Assembly (NCBI RefSeq): GCF_007752345.1
Contig: NZ_CP036299.1
Span: 1 to 64,000 of the forward strand
From: Planctopirus ephydatiae
GTDB lineage: Bacteria > Planctomycetota > Planctomycetia > Planctomycetales > Planctomycetaceae
DNA: 64,000 nt
Direction of reading: 5' to 3'
A model generated the notes under the pieces. The model worked only from the letters and a program-made list of their open reading frames with translations, made no database searches and was not told the origin of the DNA. Below are positions 28,581 to 37,749 of the stretch, piece after piece. The position numbers and the translations under genes were made by a program. Every line of letters begins with the position of its first letter. The stretch's first letter is position 1.

Positions 28581-28937
28581 ATGGATGAAGCCGAACCAGT
28601 TCTTCACGAGCACACGCATTCTCCACGCAAGCTGCCCATCGCCGATGTGGCAGCCTGTCAGATGGCGGCTGATATCTTTCGCGCTCTGGGAGATCCCAGC
28701 CGTCTGCGGATGCTCTCGTTGCTCATCCACGATGAACTCTGTGTTACTGAGATTGCCGAAGCTTTAGGAGACAACCTCTCGGCTGTCTCACAAAGGCTCA
28801 AGCTTCTCAAAAGCGAGCGCATCGTGGGTGCCCGCCGGGAAGGCAAGCACATCTTCTACCGCCTCTCAGATCATCACGTCAAAGACCTCGTGACCAATGC
28901 GCTCGAGCACGTTACGGAGCCCCACGACCATTCCTGA
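28581..28937 (+). CDS. ArsR/SmtB-family metal-responsive repressor
   Basis: 118 residues, winged helix: DIFRALGDPSRLRMLSLLIHDELCVTEIAEALG, recognition helix DNLSAVSQRLKLLKSE, wing REGKHIFYRL. The C-terminal helix fits the zinc-type alpha5 site DxHx10HxxE exactly: Asp97, His99, His110, Glu113. It also has a His-bearing N-terminus (HEHTHS) as SmtB does, and a C-terminal EPHDHS. Expected to release DNA when Zn, Co or a similar ion binds. Followed after 29 bases by a His-rich protein gene that it probably controls. Confidence 0.9.
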   Translation: MDEAEPVLHEHTHSPRKLPIADVAACQMAADIFRALGDPSRLRMLSLLIHDELCVTEIAEALGDNLSAVSQRLKLLKSERIVGARREGKHIFYRLSDHHVKDLVTNALEHVTEPHDHS

Positions 28938-28966
28938 AAACACGCCCAAATAGAAAGTCCCGACAG

Positions 28967-29311
28967 ATGGCTCATACATGTACCAGCCACGATCATGTTC
29001 ATGGCCCCAACTGCGGCCACAAAGCCGTTCAGCACAATGGACACATCGATTACCTGCACGACGGCCATTTGCATCATCAGGAGCAAGCCGGGCAAGTGAC
29101 TGAACATCAATTTGAAGTCAATGCGGCCAATCCCGCAACTTGCACATCAGGCCATGCCTGCACCAGTCATGCGGCTGATCACATCCACGGAGAGAACTGT
29201 GGTCACCCCGCCGTTCCTCACGGCGATCATGTCGATTATCTCGTCGATGGCCACCTGCATCATCAGCACGCTGGCCATTGCGATAATCACGGCCCGGTCA
29301 CTGTGGCATAG
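28967..29311 (+). CDS. Duplicated His-rich putative metal-binding protein
   Basis: 114 residues with 25 His and 6 Cys. Two copies of a 30-residue module, 8-37 and 70-99: each has HxHGxNCGH, then H-x-GHIDYL or GDHVDYL, then DGHLHH. A tail HAGHCDNHG follows the second copy. No signal peptide or membrane helix, so cytosolic. Composition and position behind an SmtB regulator suggest a zinc or nickel buffer or chaperone. Single-module relatives occur widely in bacteria without firm function; the internal duplication is notable. No transporter gene is linked apart from the divergent ABC ATPase. Confidence 0.8.
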   Translation: MAHTCTSHDHVHGPNCGHKAVQHNGHIDYLHDGHLHHQEQAGQVTEHQFEVNAANPATCTSGHACTSHAADHIHGENCGHPAVPHGDHVDYLVDGHLHHQHAGHCDNHGPVTVA

Positions 29312-29477
29312 TCACTGTGACATCGGAAGAGCTTAGTGCCATTTTCCAAAAAGCAAGGCGCTCGTTTCATCGCTTCGAACCTCAGGAAAATGGCACCTCG
29401 ATTGACGACGCCAGGCTGGTGCAGGAACATGCTGGCAAGACTTTCGTCAGCAGTTCTGCCCCAGCCCTGGAATCGAC

Positions 29478-30353
29478 ATGCCTGCCCGTATCATTGATGG
29501 AAAACTGATTGCCCAGCAGTCTCGCGAAGCATTGGCTCTTCAGGTCGCCGAGTTCACCGCCGAGACAGGTGTGACCCCTCGATTGGCTGCAGTCCTTGTG
29601 GGCGATGATCCTGCCAGTCAGGTCTATGTTTCCAGCAAGCAGAAAGCCTGTGCCAGTGTTGGCATGGCCTCTGACCTGTTTCGTTTACCTGCCACGACTA
29701 CTCAGGCCGAGTTACTTGAACTCGTGGATCGCCTCAACCACGATCCGTCGATCCACGGCATCCTCGTCCAACTGCCGCTCCCCTCGCATATTGATCCCGA
29801 AGCCGTTCTCGATGCGACACATCCTATGAAGGATGTCGATTGCTTCCATGCCGAGAACGTCGGGCTGCTCATTCAAGGTCGCCCAAGGTATCTTCCCTGC
29901 ACGCCTCACGGTGTGCAAGTTCTACTTGAAGCGAGTGGCGTCTCGACCGATGGTGCCCACGTTGTTGTTTTAGGTCGTAGTGACATCGTAGGGAAACCAC
30001 TCGCCAATCTGCTGGCTCTCAAAGGGCCCGGTGGTAATGCGACAGTGACACTTTGCCATAGTCGAACCCGCAACATTGCCAGCTTCACCCGTCAGGCTGA
30101 TATTCTGGTGGCGGCCATTGGTCAGCCACTGTTTGTCAAAGCCGATATGGTTCGTGAAGGAGCCGTGGTGATCGACGTGGGAACCAATCGACTCGATGGT
30201 AAACTGGTGGGTGATGTCGCTTTTCACGAAGTCTCTGAAAAGGCGGCTGCGATCACACCTGTTCCTGGTGGTGTGGGACCGATGACCATTGCGATGCTTC
30301 TCAAAAACACACTCACCGCTGCACGATTGCAAACGAAAACCATCGTCCGCTAG
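29478..30353 (+). CDS. folD: Bifunctional methylene-THF dehydrogenase / methenyl-THF cyclohydrolase
   Basis: 291 residues. One-carbon enzyme interconverting 5,10-methylene-THF, 5,10-methenyl-THF and 10-formyl-THF with NADP. Catalytic residues Tyr50, Lys54 (YVSSK) and Asp121 (MKDVDCF) fall at E. coli FolD numbering. VVVLGRSDIVGKPLANLL is the NADP site and PVPGGVGPMTIAML the C-terminal signature. The 166 bases before it hold no gene I accept. Confidence 0.95.
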   Translation: MPARIIDGKLIAQQSREALALQVAEFTAETGVTPRLAAVLVGDDPASQVYVSSKQKACASVGMASDLFRLPATTTQAELLELVDRLNHDPSIHGILVQLPLPSHIDPEAVLDATHPMKDVDCFHAENVGLLIQGRPRYLPCTPHGVQVLLEASGVSTDGAHVVVLGRSDIVGKPLANLLALKGPGGNATVTLCHSRTRNIASFTRQADILVAAIGQPLFVKADMVREGAVVIDVGTNRLDGKLVGDVAFHEVSEKAAAITPVPGGVGPMTIAMLLKNTLTAARLQTKTIVR

Positions 30354-30585
30354 CGACTCGCCTTTATCATGGCGTCGAGATCGAATGGCCACGTGCCCCG
30401 CTGAGTTTGCCCCGAAAAGTCTCCCAGCATCTGCCAGCTTCCACAAACCGACTCTTTCACTTCCATGAGTTCAATTTCTGGGCGAAATTTCTAATTCTCG
30501 CTCTGATAGTGTCAGTCAGCCGGTAGACTTAAAGCATTCATATCGATTGCGATGGGTCAGACTATCTGGTGCGAGAGCTGCGATC

Positions 30586-31629
30586 ATGCCAAATTGTTAC
30601 CAACTTCTATTGAACTCTGAGAGCGACCGTCTCCCTCGGGTTACTATAGCCATCGCGTTTGGCCTGAGTCTGCTTTTAGCGATGAATGCTTCAACAGCTT
30701 TGGCAGAAACCATCACCATTCGGGCAGCTCAAATCACGGTCGCAGAGCAGCTGGAAATTCCGGCTTTAGAATCAGGCACACTCGTCGAGCGGTTTTTCCG
30801 TGAAGGCGAAGTCATCGAAGAAGGTCAGAAGATCGGCCAGATTGATGACCAGGTCGCCAGACTGGCGGCTGCCAAAGCCCGTGCCGAACTCGCCTTAGCC
30901 AAAGCACTGACAGAGAGTGACTTAAAGCTGCGTTTTGCCCGCAAGAACGCGGAAGTCTCGAAAGCCGAACTGACAAGGTCGCTTGAATCGGTCGCGCGTT
31001 ATCCGAAGAGCGTTTCGCAGACCGAACTCGACCAATTGGCACTGGCTGCCCAGAAGGCCGAACTCGAGGTCGAGCAGGCTGAGTTTGACCAGCGGCAACT
31101 GGCACTCCAACAGGAGATTCGCGCACAGGAACTGGCAGGAGCCGAGTTAATGGTCGCGCGACGTGAAATCAAATCGCCACTCTCTGGTACGGTGGTGAAC
31201 TGGAAAAAACAGCGCGGCGAATGGGTTGATCCCGGGACACCAGTCGTGAGAGTTGTGCGATTAAATCCTTTGCGGATTGACACCTTTCTGCCATCCAGCC
31301 AGGCCCGACTGTTGCACATCGGGCAGACAATTCAATTCCTGCCTGTGGCCGGTAAAAAATCTCCCATCGATCCGTTGAAAGAAACAGGGAATCAACCTTC
31401 CCCTGTGAAAGCATTGGAAGGGAAGATCACTTTTATCAATCCGGAAGTCGATCCTGTCGGTCAACAGGTGCGGATCTGGATCGAACTGCCCAACCCGGAA
31501 TTGTCACTTCGACCCGGTGATCGTGGTGATGTCACTCTGGAGTTAACAGTAACTGACGCGCAAGTAATCCCACTGAAATCCACGAACACGACAAAGCCCG
31601 CTACGATTCCCGGTTTACAGCCTCGCTGA
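30586..31629 (+). CDS. HlyD/RND-type periplasmic adaptor (membrane fusion protein)
   Basis: 347 residues with a signal peptide ending at ALAETI. Lipoyl half-motif PALESGTLVERFFREGEVIEEGQKIGQID, a long alpha-helical hairpin (about 90-190) rich in Ala, Glu and Gln, the second lipoyl half IKSPLSGTVVNWKKQRGEWVDPGTPVVRV, then a beta-barrel with GKITFINPEVDPVGQQVRIWIELPNP. Adaptors of this type join an inner-membrane pump to an outer-membrane channel, but neither is adjacent. Start at 30586 preferred over 30547 for the signal peptide. Confidence 0.8.
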   Translation: MPNCYQLLLNSESDRLPRVTIAIAFGLSLLLAMNASTALAETITIRAAQITVAEQLEIPALESGTLVERFFREGEVIEEGQKIGQIDDQVARLAAAKARAELALAKALTESDLKLRFARKNAEVSKAELTRSLESVARYPKSVSQTELDQLALAAQKAELEVEQAEFDQRQLALQQEIRAQELAGAELMVARREIKSPLSGTVVNWKKQRGEWVDPGTPVVRVVRLNPLRIDTFLPSSQARLLHIGQTIQFLPVAGKKSPIDPLKETGNQPSPVKALEGKITFINPEVDPVGQQVRIWIELPNPELSLRPGDRGDVTLELTVTDAQVIPLKSTNTTKPATIPGLQPR

Positions 31630-31732
31630 ATTCGCGATGGCTCAATGCGGTGCGGACCGCTGCTTCTACAGCTTCTTTTGAGAGTGATCAAAGCTCTGCT
31701 GATCGACTCCAGCACACTGTTTCACCAGTTCG

Positions 31733-32773
31733 CTACATCGCTCGACGTTTCGCGTCTGCATTTCTCAACGCATCAGTAAAATGAGGCTTCAGTGGATGAG
31801 TTGATTCATCACTCGAGAGTCGTGCTTCGGCTTTTTGAGGGAGCATCTGTTCGAAGTGTTGAACCAGAATTTGATCATACTGGCCGGGTTCTGTATGACG
31901 GGCCTTGTTATGTTTGGCCCTGGGGACAATCCAGACTTTTGCCAGAGGCGAACGGATCCGACGCATCAGTTCCTGACTCAAGTAGTAAGGAACATAATTA
32001 TCTTTCTCACCAGCAATAAACAACGTCGGACACGACTTGAGTCGCTTTAAGTAAGATTCAATGTGGACATATTGAACCTTTCTCCGCCGGGCACTCAAAA
32101 ACTGAACAATCGCCACTGTGGAGCGGTAGTGCCAATCGGGAATCAACGATTCGGCCCATTGAGGCATATAAATCGATGCCCAGCGGGAAACAAAATGAAA
32201 TGCCAGCATGGAAAGCGAATAGGCACCATCGCAGCAGGCCACGAGAACATGCGGATATCGAGCTGCGACCCAGAGTGCCGCTGTGGAACCTCGACTGACC
32301 CCCATCACACCCAGTGGCAAACTGCTGAATTCCGCATGACTCTCGATCCACTCCAGTGCTGAAATCGTATCGTCGATCTCATACCGAGTCATCCACTGGT
32401 TGGGTTCATAGCCTGCTAAAGAGTCGCTCTCTCCCTGACTGCGGAAGTCGAACGAAATGACAGCAAAACCAGCTCGGATCAGGCCATCGCAATAATGACG
32501 TGCCAGCCAGTGCGTGCCATCCAGTTCGGTGCAGAACAAAATCACTCCCCGAGGCAGACCAGCTGGTGGTCGATGAACCGCACCTCGCAACATCAGACCG
32601 AGAGTCGTTTTGAAAGTGATTTTTTCTGCTGCCGGATCAGGAAGAACATGTGCCACGTTGAATGGTGGTTTGATATCAAATGTCGAAAGGACAATTCGTA
32701 CATAAATAATACGAATGACAATTTCGATTGAAAGTAGTGCGATCAACAGGCAAATGGTGATCGTAAGGCCCAT
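31733..32773 (-). CDS. Membrane-anchored alpha/beta hydrolase
   Basis: 346 residues. An N-terminal membrane helix (LTITICLLIALLSIEIVIRIIYV) precedes an alpha/beta-hydrolase fold. Candidate triad: Ser160 in GVSRGS, Asp258 in GEKDNYVP, His288 in RAKHNK. VISFDFRSQGESD is the typical strand-4 segment. The substrate may be an ester or peptide; unknown. Single gene, C-terminus polar. Confidence 0.78.
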   Translation of the reverse strand: MGLTITICLLIALLSIEIVIRIIYVRIVLSTFDIKPPFNVAHVLPDPAAEKITFKTTLGLMLRGAVHRPPAGLPRGVILFCTELDGTHWLARHYCDGLIRAGFAVISFDFRSQGESDSLAGYEPNQWMTRYEIDDTISALEWIESHAEFSSLPLGVMGVSRGSTAALWVAARYPHVLVACCDGAYSLSMLAFHFVSRWASIYMPQWAESLIPDWHYRSTVAIVQFLSARRRKVQYVHIESYLKRLKSCPTLFIAGEKDNYVPYYLSQELMRRIRSPLAKVWIVPRAKHNKARHTEPGQYDQILVQHFEQMLPQKAEARLSSDESTHPLKPHFTDALRNADAKRRAM

Positions 32774-32907
32774 AGTTTCGCTCTAATTCAGATCGATTCA
32801 AGAAAGATCGCCACAGTCATTCTGTTGAGTCATTTGTAGATACGATGATTCAACGGATGGTTTTGAGCGATAAGTATGCACGAGGTCCGTTCGGGCAGTT
32901 TCCAGAA

Positions 32908-34242
32908 TCAGTAGTCGTAACGAATTCCCAGTCCAGTCAATTGAGTCGTATTCCCCAGGAAGGAAAGCTGGTTATCAGCACCATTGTAAAACTGGAAGCC
33001 AGCTCTAAAGGTGTGGTCACTCGTGTCGCCGCGCCACTGCCAGCCAATCAGAACGTTAATACTCCCGCCCCAGTCGTTCTCTTCCATGAGATGGACGTTA
33101 CAGGCTGCGAATGGTGCTCCGCGAAATCCTGTAGGACCAGGCGGGTTATACTCTGCTCCAAACTGCACTTCCCAGGGTTCTGCACCATCCGTCAGATAGA
33201 ATCCATACCCGACTTCAAAATAGGTTCTTAACTCAGGAACAGGGAAATAGCCCACGCCTGTCACCAGACAATCCCGGCTGTAGTTTCTCCGCACAAAGTT
33301 GGGATTCTTCAACAGATACTCATCACCCAGATGACTGCTGATATGGTAATACCCAAACTTCCACTGAAAGGGCCCTTCACGATATGTAATCGGTGTACCG
33401 ATCCGGTAATCCGTCGCCATGACATCCCGCTCAGTTTCGGGCTGCATTCGCAAGAAGGCACCACCTTCAACATCCCATTGCCAACCTTCGGGATCGATAC
33501 TTCTAGCCGTTCCATAGCGAAGCAATCCAAACCGTCCACCCAAGACTGAATCCCAGTACGATTCCCCCCCATTCGTTGGGAACAGCCACGCTGTCGACAT
33601 GCGTGGTTCTTTCTCGCCCGCTATGTATGATTTATACATGAGACCATCAGGCACGATATGCCATGACCAGGGTTCGTCAGCATCCCAGACCGGCTGAGCT
33701 GCTTCTGGAAGGTAGGCATTCGGAGATGCCGGAGCCCAGGGCCCGGCATTCATCGATGAGGCTGGTGCCGGCGAACTCAACGGATTGAGTATCGATCCTG
33801 AATCGCCTGCGGCCGTCTCGTCATAGCTACCTGGTGGTACAGGAATTCCACTATCTGAATTTCCGGGAATTTGCCGGTAAGAAACTGGCGAAATCTCTCG
33901 TTGCCCGGCTTCATTCAGATTCAGTTCCATCGTGGGGAGTGTCTGATATTCTCCAGAGAACGGATCATTGCTACCGACCGATTGGATCGCTGTTGAACGC
34001 GGACTTGTTTCTCCGGCTGAACTCCGTTGAAAGCGGGGATCCACAGGGAGTGCGGAATTGCGCCCTTGCGGATTTCGAGGCAATGGCGGGCCGTTCACCT
34101 GTGCCAGTGCCATCGACGCTGTGCTGAAAAGCAGGAGCGCAGGAATCACGGCCAGGCAACCTGCGAATGCACGCATCTGCACCGCCAGGATTACCTTGCA
34201 ACAGGCGGCGGCAGTAAACCGCTGTGACCAGTCGTGTGCCAT
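32908..34242 (-). CDS. DUF1207-family outer-membrane-type protein
   Basis: 444 residues from ATG 34242; ATG 34176 would leave a compact signal peptide (AFAGCLAVIPALLLFSTASMALAQ), and 34323 is also open. After a Pro/Ser-rich linker, the DUF1207 domain starts around WHIVPDGLMYKSYIAGEKEPR. It continues with many alternating aromatic strands (WQWDVEGGAFLRM, FQWKFGYYHISSHLGDEY, TYFEVGYGFYLTDG, HTFRAGFQFYNG) and ends in Tyr, as beta-barrel proteins do. Function unknown. Confidence 0.75.
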   Translation of the reverse strand: MAHDWSQRFTAAACCKVILAVQMRAFAGCLAVIPALLLFSTASMALAQVNGPPLPRNPQGRNSALPVDPRFQRSSAGETSPRSTAIQSVGSNDPFSGEYQTLPTMELNLNEAGQREISPVSYRQIPGNSDSGIPVPPGSYDETAAGDSGSILNPLSSPAPASSMNAGPWAPASPNAYLPEAAQPVWDADEPWSWHIVPDGLMYKSYIAGEKEPRMSTAWLFPTNGGESYWDSVLGGRFGLLRYGTARSIDPEGWQWDVEGGAFLRMQPETERDVMATDYRIGTPITYREGPFQWKFGYYHISSHLGDEYLLKNPNFVRRNYSRDCLVTGVGYFPVPELRTYFEVGYGFYLTDGAEPWEVQFGAEYNPPGPTGFRGAPFAACNVHLMEENDWGGSINVLIGWQWRGDTSDHTFRAGFQFYNGADNQLSFLGNTTQLTGLGIRYDY

Positions 34243-34945
34243 TATGCTGGTTTCATCGTCAAAAGCAGATGTGCCGCAGGCTATCGAAGCGACCACCATA
34301 GGTCTTGCCATGCAGAGACACATCTATAGGGAATGGTTTGTGGAAAGTGTTCGGACGGGAATGACGAAGCCGCGCAGTGACTTTGAAATCGCTGAAGATC
34401 GATGGAAGCCGACAGGGAGGACAGGATGTTGAGGATGAAGACAGGAAAAACTGACTTTCGAGCGATCCTGTTTTATCGGAGTTCAGGTTTCTTGCCCAGA
34501 CCTGTCAGTCGGCATAAAGCCAGGAATGAACCCAACCTTGCGGAAGTGAAAGTCGTGACAGGCGTGGTTTCAGCAAGAATTGCCACCAACTGGTGAGAAT
34601 CGGCAGAACTGGCAGCAGTTGCTGGTCTCCAAGCCGGGAAAAGATGAACAGATGAAACCCTGCAATGGATAGGGACCAAAACAAAAACGTCCGCTGGCAG
34701 TTTCCGACCTGATGCGACGATGGCCGGAGCTGATGTGTCGCCCATCTCATTTCTTCACTGGGTTTTATGCACATAACTCATTACACGGAAATAATTTGCG
34801 TCGCAAGTTGCGCCCCAGTCAGTTGAGCGGCTAATCGCTGCACCTCGGAGATGACGTTGAGTGGTGCTTCCGCCCACAACTCACCGTGGCGAGAGCCGCT
34901 CGACAAAGCTAAAATTCTCATCACTTTGTGAAGGATGATGTTTCC
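34243..34945. other. Intergenic region upstream of the oxidoreductase
   Basis: About 700 bases. A minus frame at 34505-34750 would encode about 81 residues with a hydrophobic stretch (TFLFWSLSIAGFHLFIF); it lacks a ribosome site and family match, so I do not call it. No repeat or RNA seen. Confidence 0.45.
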
Positions 34946-36001
34946 ATGACTGCCTTGCCTGTTCGCGTTGGTCTAATTGGTGCTGGAGCAAACACTGTCG
35001 CCAGGCACATTCCCGGTTTTCGAGCAATTCCCGGCGTAACGATTGCGGCTGTCGCCAATCGAACGTTGGCCTCGGCCCAGAAAATTGCCACTCAGCATGC
35101 GATCCCGGCAACTTACAGCACCTGGCAAGAGTTGCTGGCAGACCCCCAAATCGACGCTGTATGTATCGGGACATGGCCTAATACGCATGCCGAGATCACC
35201 TGTGCGGCACTGAAGGCTGGTAAGCATGTGCTGTGCGAAGCCCGCATGGCTCGCAATTTGGCCGAAGCCCGTCAGATGTTACTTGCCAGTCAGGAACGAC
35301 CCCAACAAGTCGCGATGCTGGTCCCCAGTCCCTTTGGCTTGCGGGTTGATGCCGAAGTTCGAAACCTGATCGAACGGAACTTTATTGGAGACTTACGGCA
35401 GGTGGTCGTGATTGGTCTTGACGATCAATTTTATGATTACTCACAGAACCTGCATTGGCGTCAGGATGCCGAAAAAAGTGGTTTGAACGCTCTGGCAATG
35501 GGGATTCTGCATGAAACAGCTCTGCGCTGGATCCCTCCCACGAAAAAGGTTTTTGCACAGACACAGATCTTTGAACCCACCCGGCCAGATCCCCATTCCG
35601 ACGAAAATCTCCCTGTCACGACACCCGAACTGGTGCACGTGCTGACAGAGTTGGAAGGCCGCGCCCGCGGTGTTTATCAATTCTCAGGGATGGCTCTCCA
35701 TGCCCCCGTCAAGCAGATTCACCTGTATGGCAGCACTGGAACAATGCGTGTGGAGTTCGGGGCCACTGAGAAACTGCTGGTGGGCAGGCCCGGTCAACCG
35801 CAACTGTTGGAGGTGGAAATTCCAGCCGAGCGAGTCGGCAAATGGCGAGTGGAAGCGGAGTTCATTGGTGCCATTCGGGGCGAAGAACCGGTCCGCCTGA
35901 CTTCCTTTGCCACAGGACTGGAGTACATGAAATTTACCGAGGCCGTCGCACGAAGTGCCCAGGCAGGTTGCCAGGTCTCATTGGAAGAGACTCCCGCTTA
36001 G
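34946..36001 (+). CDS. Gfo/Idh/MocA-family oxidoreductase
   Basis: 351 residues. NAD(P)-binding [24 protein letters not shown] at the N-terminus, then [31 protein letters not shown], where the family's catalytic EKP is replaced by CEARMA. The catalytic Lys is therefore missing. The C-terminal domain is typical ([20 protein letters not shown]). It may still bind cofactor or act on a sugar by another residue. ATG 34946 has AAGGA about 10 bases upstream; GTG 34928 is an alternative. Confidence 0.82.
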   Translation: [351 protein letters not shown]

Positions 36002-36277
36002 CCATGGTCACTCACTGAACGCTCGTCGGGTGTGATGGAGCGCAGCGGAATACACCACTTTCCTTACATAACGAACACCCAACGACATTCTTCTGCATCG
36101 CAGCCTTGGCTGTGAACTTCCAAAACCTGCTTCGCACCGATGAACCCGGTTCGAATTGGCGTTCTCGGCAAACTTTTCTGGGGAATCGTGTGTGAGTTCC
36201 TTGTCGGCTCTCTGACATGCCGATACACTTCGAACACGGTGAACTGTTAACAAATCTAATTGTTTCATCAACATTGA

Positions 36278-36351
<74 letters not shown>

Positions 36352-36355
36352 CTTG

Positions 36356-36399
36356 AAAAGCCCGAGATCACTCGATTGTGGTCACGGGCTTTTCCTTTT
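36356..36399 (+). terminator. Terminator after tRNA-fMet
   Basis: aaaagcccgagatcac pairs with gtggtcacgggctttt around tcgatt, with one bulge or wobble, followed by ccttttc. It begins five bases after the tRNA. Confidence 0.82.
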
Positions 36400-36597
36400 C
36401 GAGTCACCTCTCTGACCTCTGCGCCATGATCTTTGAGCGCACCCCGCCCACCTATCGCGGCGTTTGACGCTGGCTGATCCAGTCATCAAATTTCTCATGA
36501 ATCCACAAAAATTACTGGACCTTTAAACACTCACCGACTAGCTTGTTTCCGACAGTCAGTTTTTGAGAATGCAGTTGTTTGTCACAGGGGATTACTG

Positions 36598-36906
36598 ATG
36601 CTGGGTCTGTTTCTTGGTGCTGCCATTTTGGGACTGATCATCTCGATCATGGAGGAAGGAGAGTTTCCCGGCTGGGAGAAAATGACCGTTTGTGTGCTTG
36701 CCGCAGTTATCCCAGCCGCCATCTTGAATGCTTTCCTGCCACCCGAATTGTTCCTCGTAGGTTTGGCAGTCGGTGCCTTGTGTGCTGGCTGTGCGATATC
36801 GGCTTTGTGTGGCATGTCTGTCCAGCGTGCGGCCATCGCTGCCAGTATTTATCTGGGGATCAATGTGGCCCTCTCGCTGACATTAAGTGCCCTGCTCTCC
36901 CGATAA
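36598..36906 (+). CDS. Small membrane protein of unknown function
   Basis: 102 residues with about three membrane helices (LGLFLGAAILGLIISI; MTVCVLAAVIPAAILNAFL; FLVGLAVGALCAGCAISALCG; SIYLGINVALSLTLSALL). Good ribosome site AGGGG 7 bases before the ATG. Lies 110 bases before the frameshifted membrane gene on the same strand, so both may be one transcript. Confidence 0.7.
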   Translation: MLGLFLGAAILGLIISIMEEGEFPGWEKMTVCVLAAVIPAAILNAFLPPELFLVGLAVGALCAGCAISALCGMSVQRAAIAASIYLGINVALSLTLSALLSR

Positions 36907-37016
36907 TCGAAATTCTTGACGGATCCAGTAGCGGGCAGACCAACTCGTCCTTGCAACCGTCCGATGATCGTTCTCGACAAGCTGTAGGTTATCGATTGTC
37001 CGCAGGATCTGCCCTG

Positions 37017-37485
37017 ATGTCACCTCAAGAGATCGTCACTGATGATCGGCCGGGAAATGGCACTGTGTGGTTACTGCGACTGCTGGCGGGCTTCCAGTTT
37101 CTCGGTGGGATCTTTTTCGCGACGTTCACCTGGATGTTGATTCTCGTACCTCTGGGTATATTCCACCCCCAGTATCAATACCAGCTTCGGGATGTTGTGT
37201 TTTCGATCACGGGCGCGACCCTGGCGATCACCGGCTATTTTGTCTGGTGGAACTGGTTCTTATATGCCGTTCGAGGACGTTTTTTTTCGGGATTGGGGAG
37301 TGGCTGTTCAACTCATTTCCATATTCAATCACTTGGGCTGGTTGATGTACTTCCCTTTTCTGCGTTACGAATCCTTTCTTGCCGTTTTGGAATCGGCCCC
37401 GGGAATTGCCGCCTGGTTGCTGATCAATCTTGCGACCTCGATGATTCTGCTCCCGTATTTTTACTTTCGATCTCTCGAGTATTGA
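37017..37485 (+). pseudogene. Membrane protein gene broken by a frameshift at an eight-T run
   Basis: Frame 1 from ATG 37017 (MSPQEIVTDD) encodes helices LLAGFQFLGGIFFATFTWMLILVPLG and VVFSITGATLAITGYFVWWNWFLYAVRGRFF, then turns into non-membrane sequence. From the eight T at 37280-37287, reading the next frame gives RDWGVAVQLISIFNHLGWLMYFPF...AAWLLINLATSMILLPYFYF and a stop at 37483-37485. Removing one T joins the halves into one four-helix protein of about 155 residues. Sequencing error, true mutation or transcriptional slippage are all possible. AGGA lies about 10 bases before the ATG. Confidence 0.7.
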
Positions 37486-37749
37486 TTCTCGTGGCGAACG
37501 CAAAAGTTCTTCCAACTCCTTGAGTGCCACTTCTCCCCGCCTTTTCACTTGGATGATCATCGAAGGGAAAAAATCACTGCGATCTCGTGGTGCTTATCCA
37601 ACTGAGATTGAATTGCTCATCATTCGCAGTTTACATTTGAACACATGGGACTTTCTCGTGATGATTGATCGGGGTATTGTCTTTCAAAGTGTCGAGTGTT
37701 TTACTGTCGTGGATTTGTTGGCGGCGGTTGCAACTGACCAGGAACTTGA

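Noticed and set aside
34505-34750. Possible 81-residue hydrophobic minus-strand protein
   Set aside because: One hydrophobic stretch only, no ribosome site, no family; could be a remnant but I cannot support it.
36579-37523. 314-codon plus frame covering two small membrane genes
   Set aside because: Its first part is the wrong frame of the small membrane protein at 36598-36906. Only the section from 37017 to the T run has membrane-protein character.
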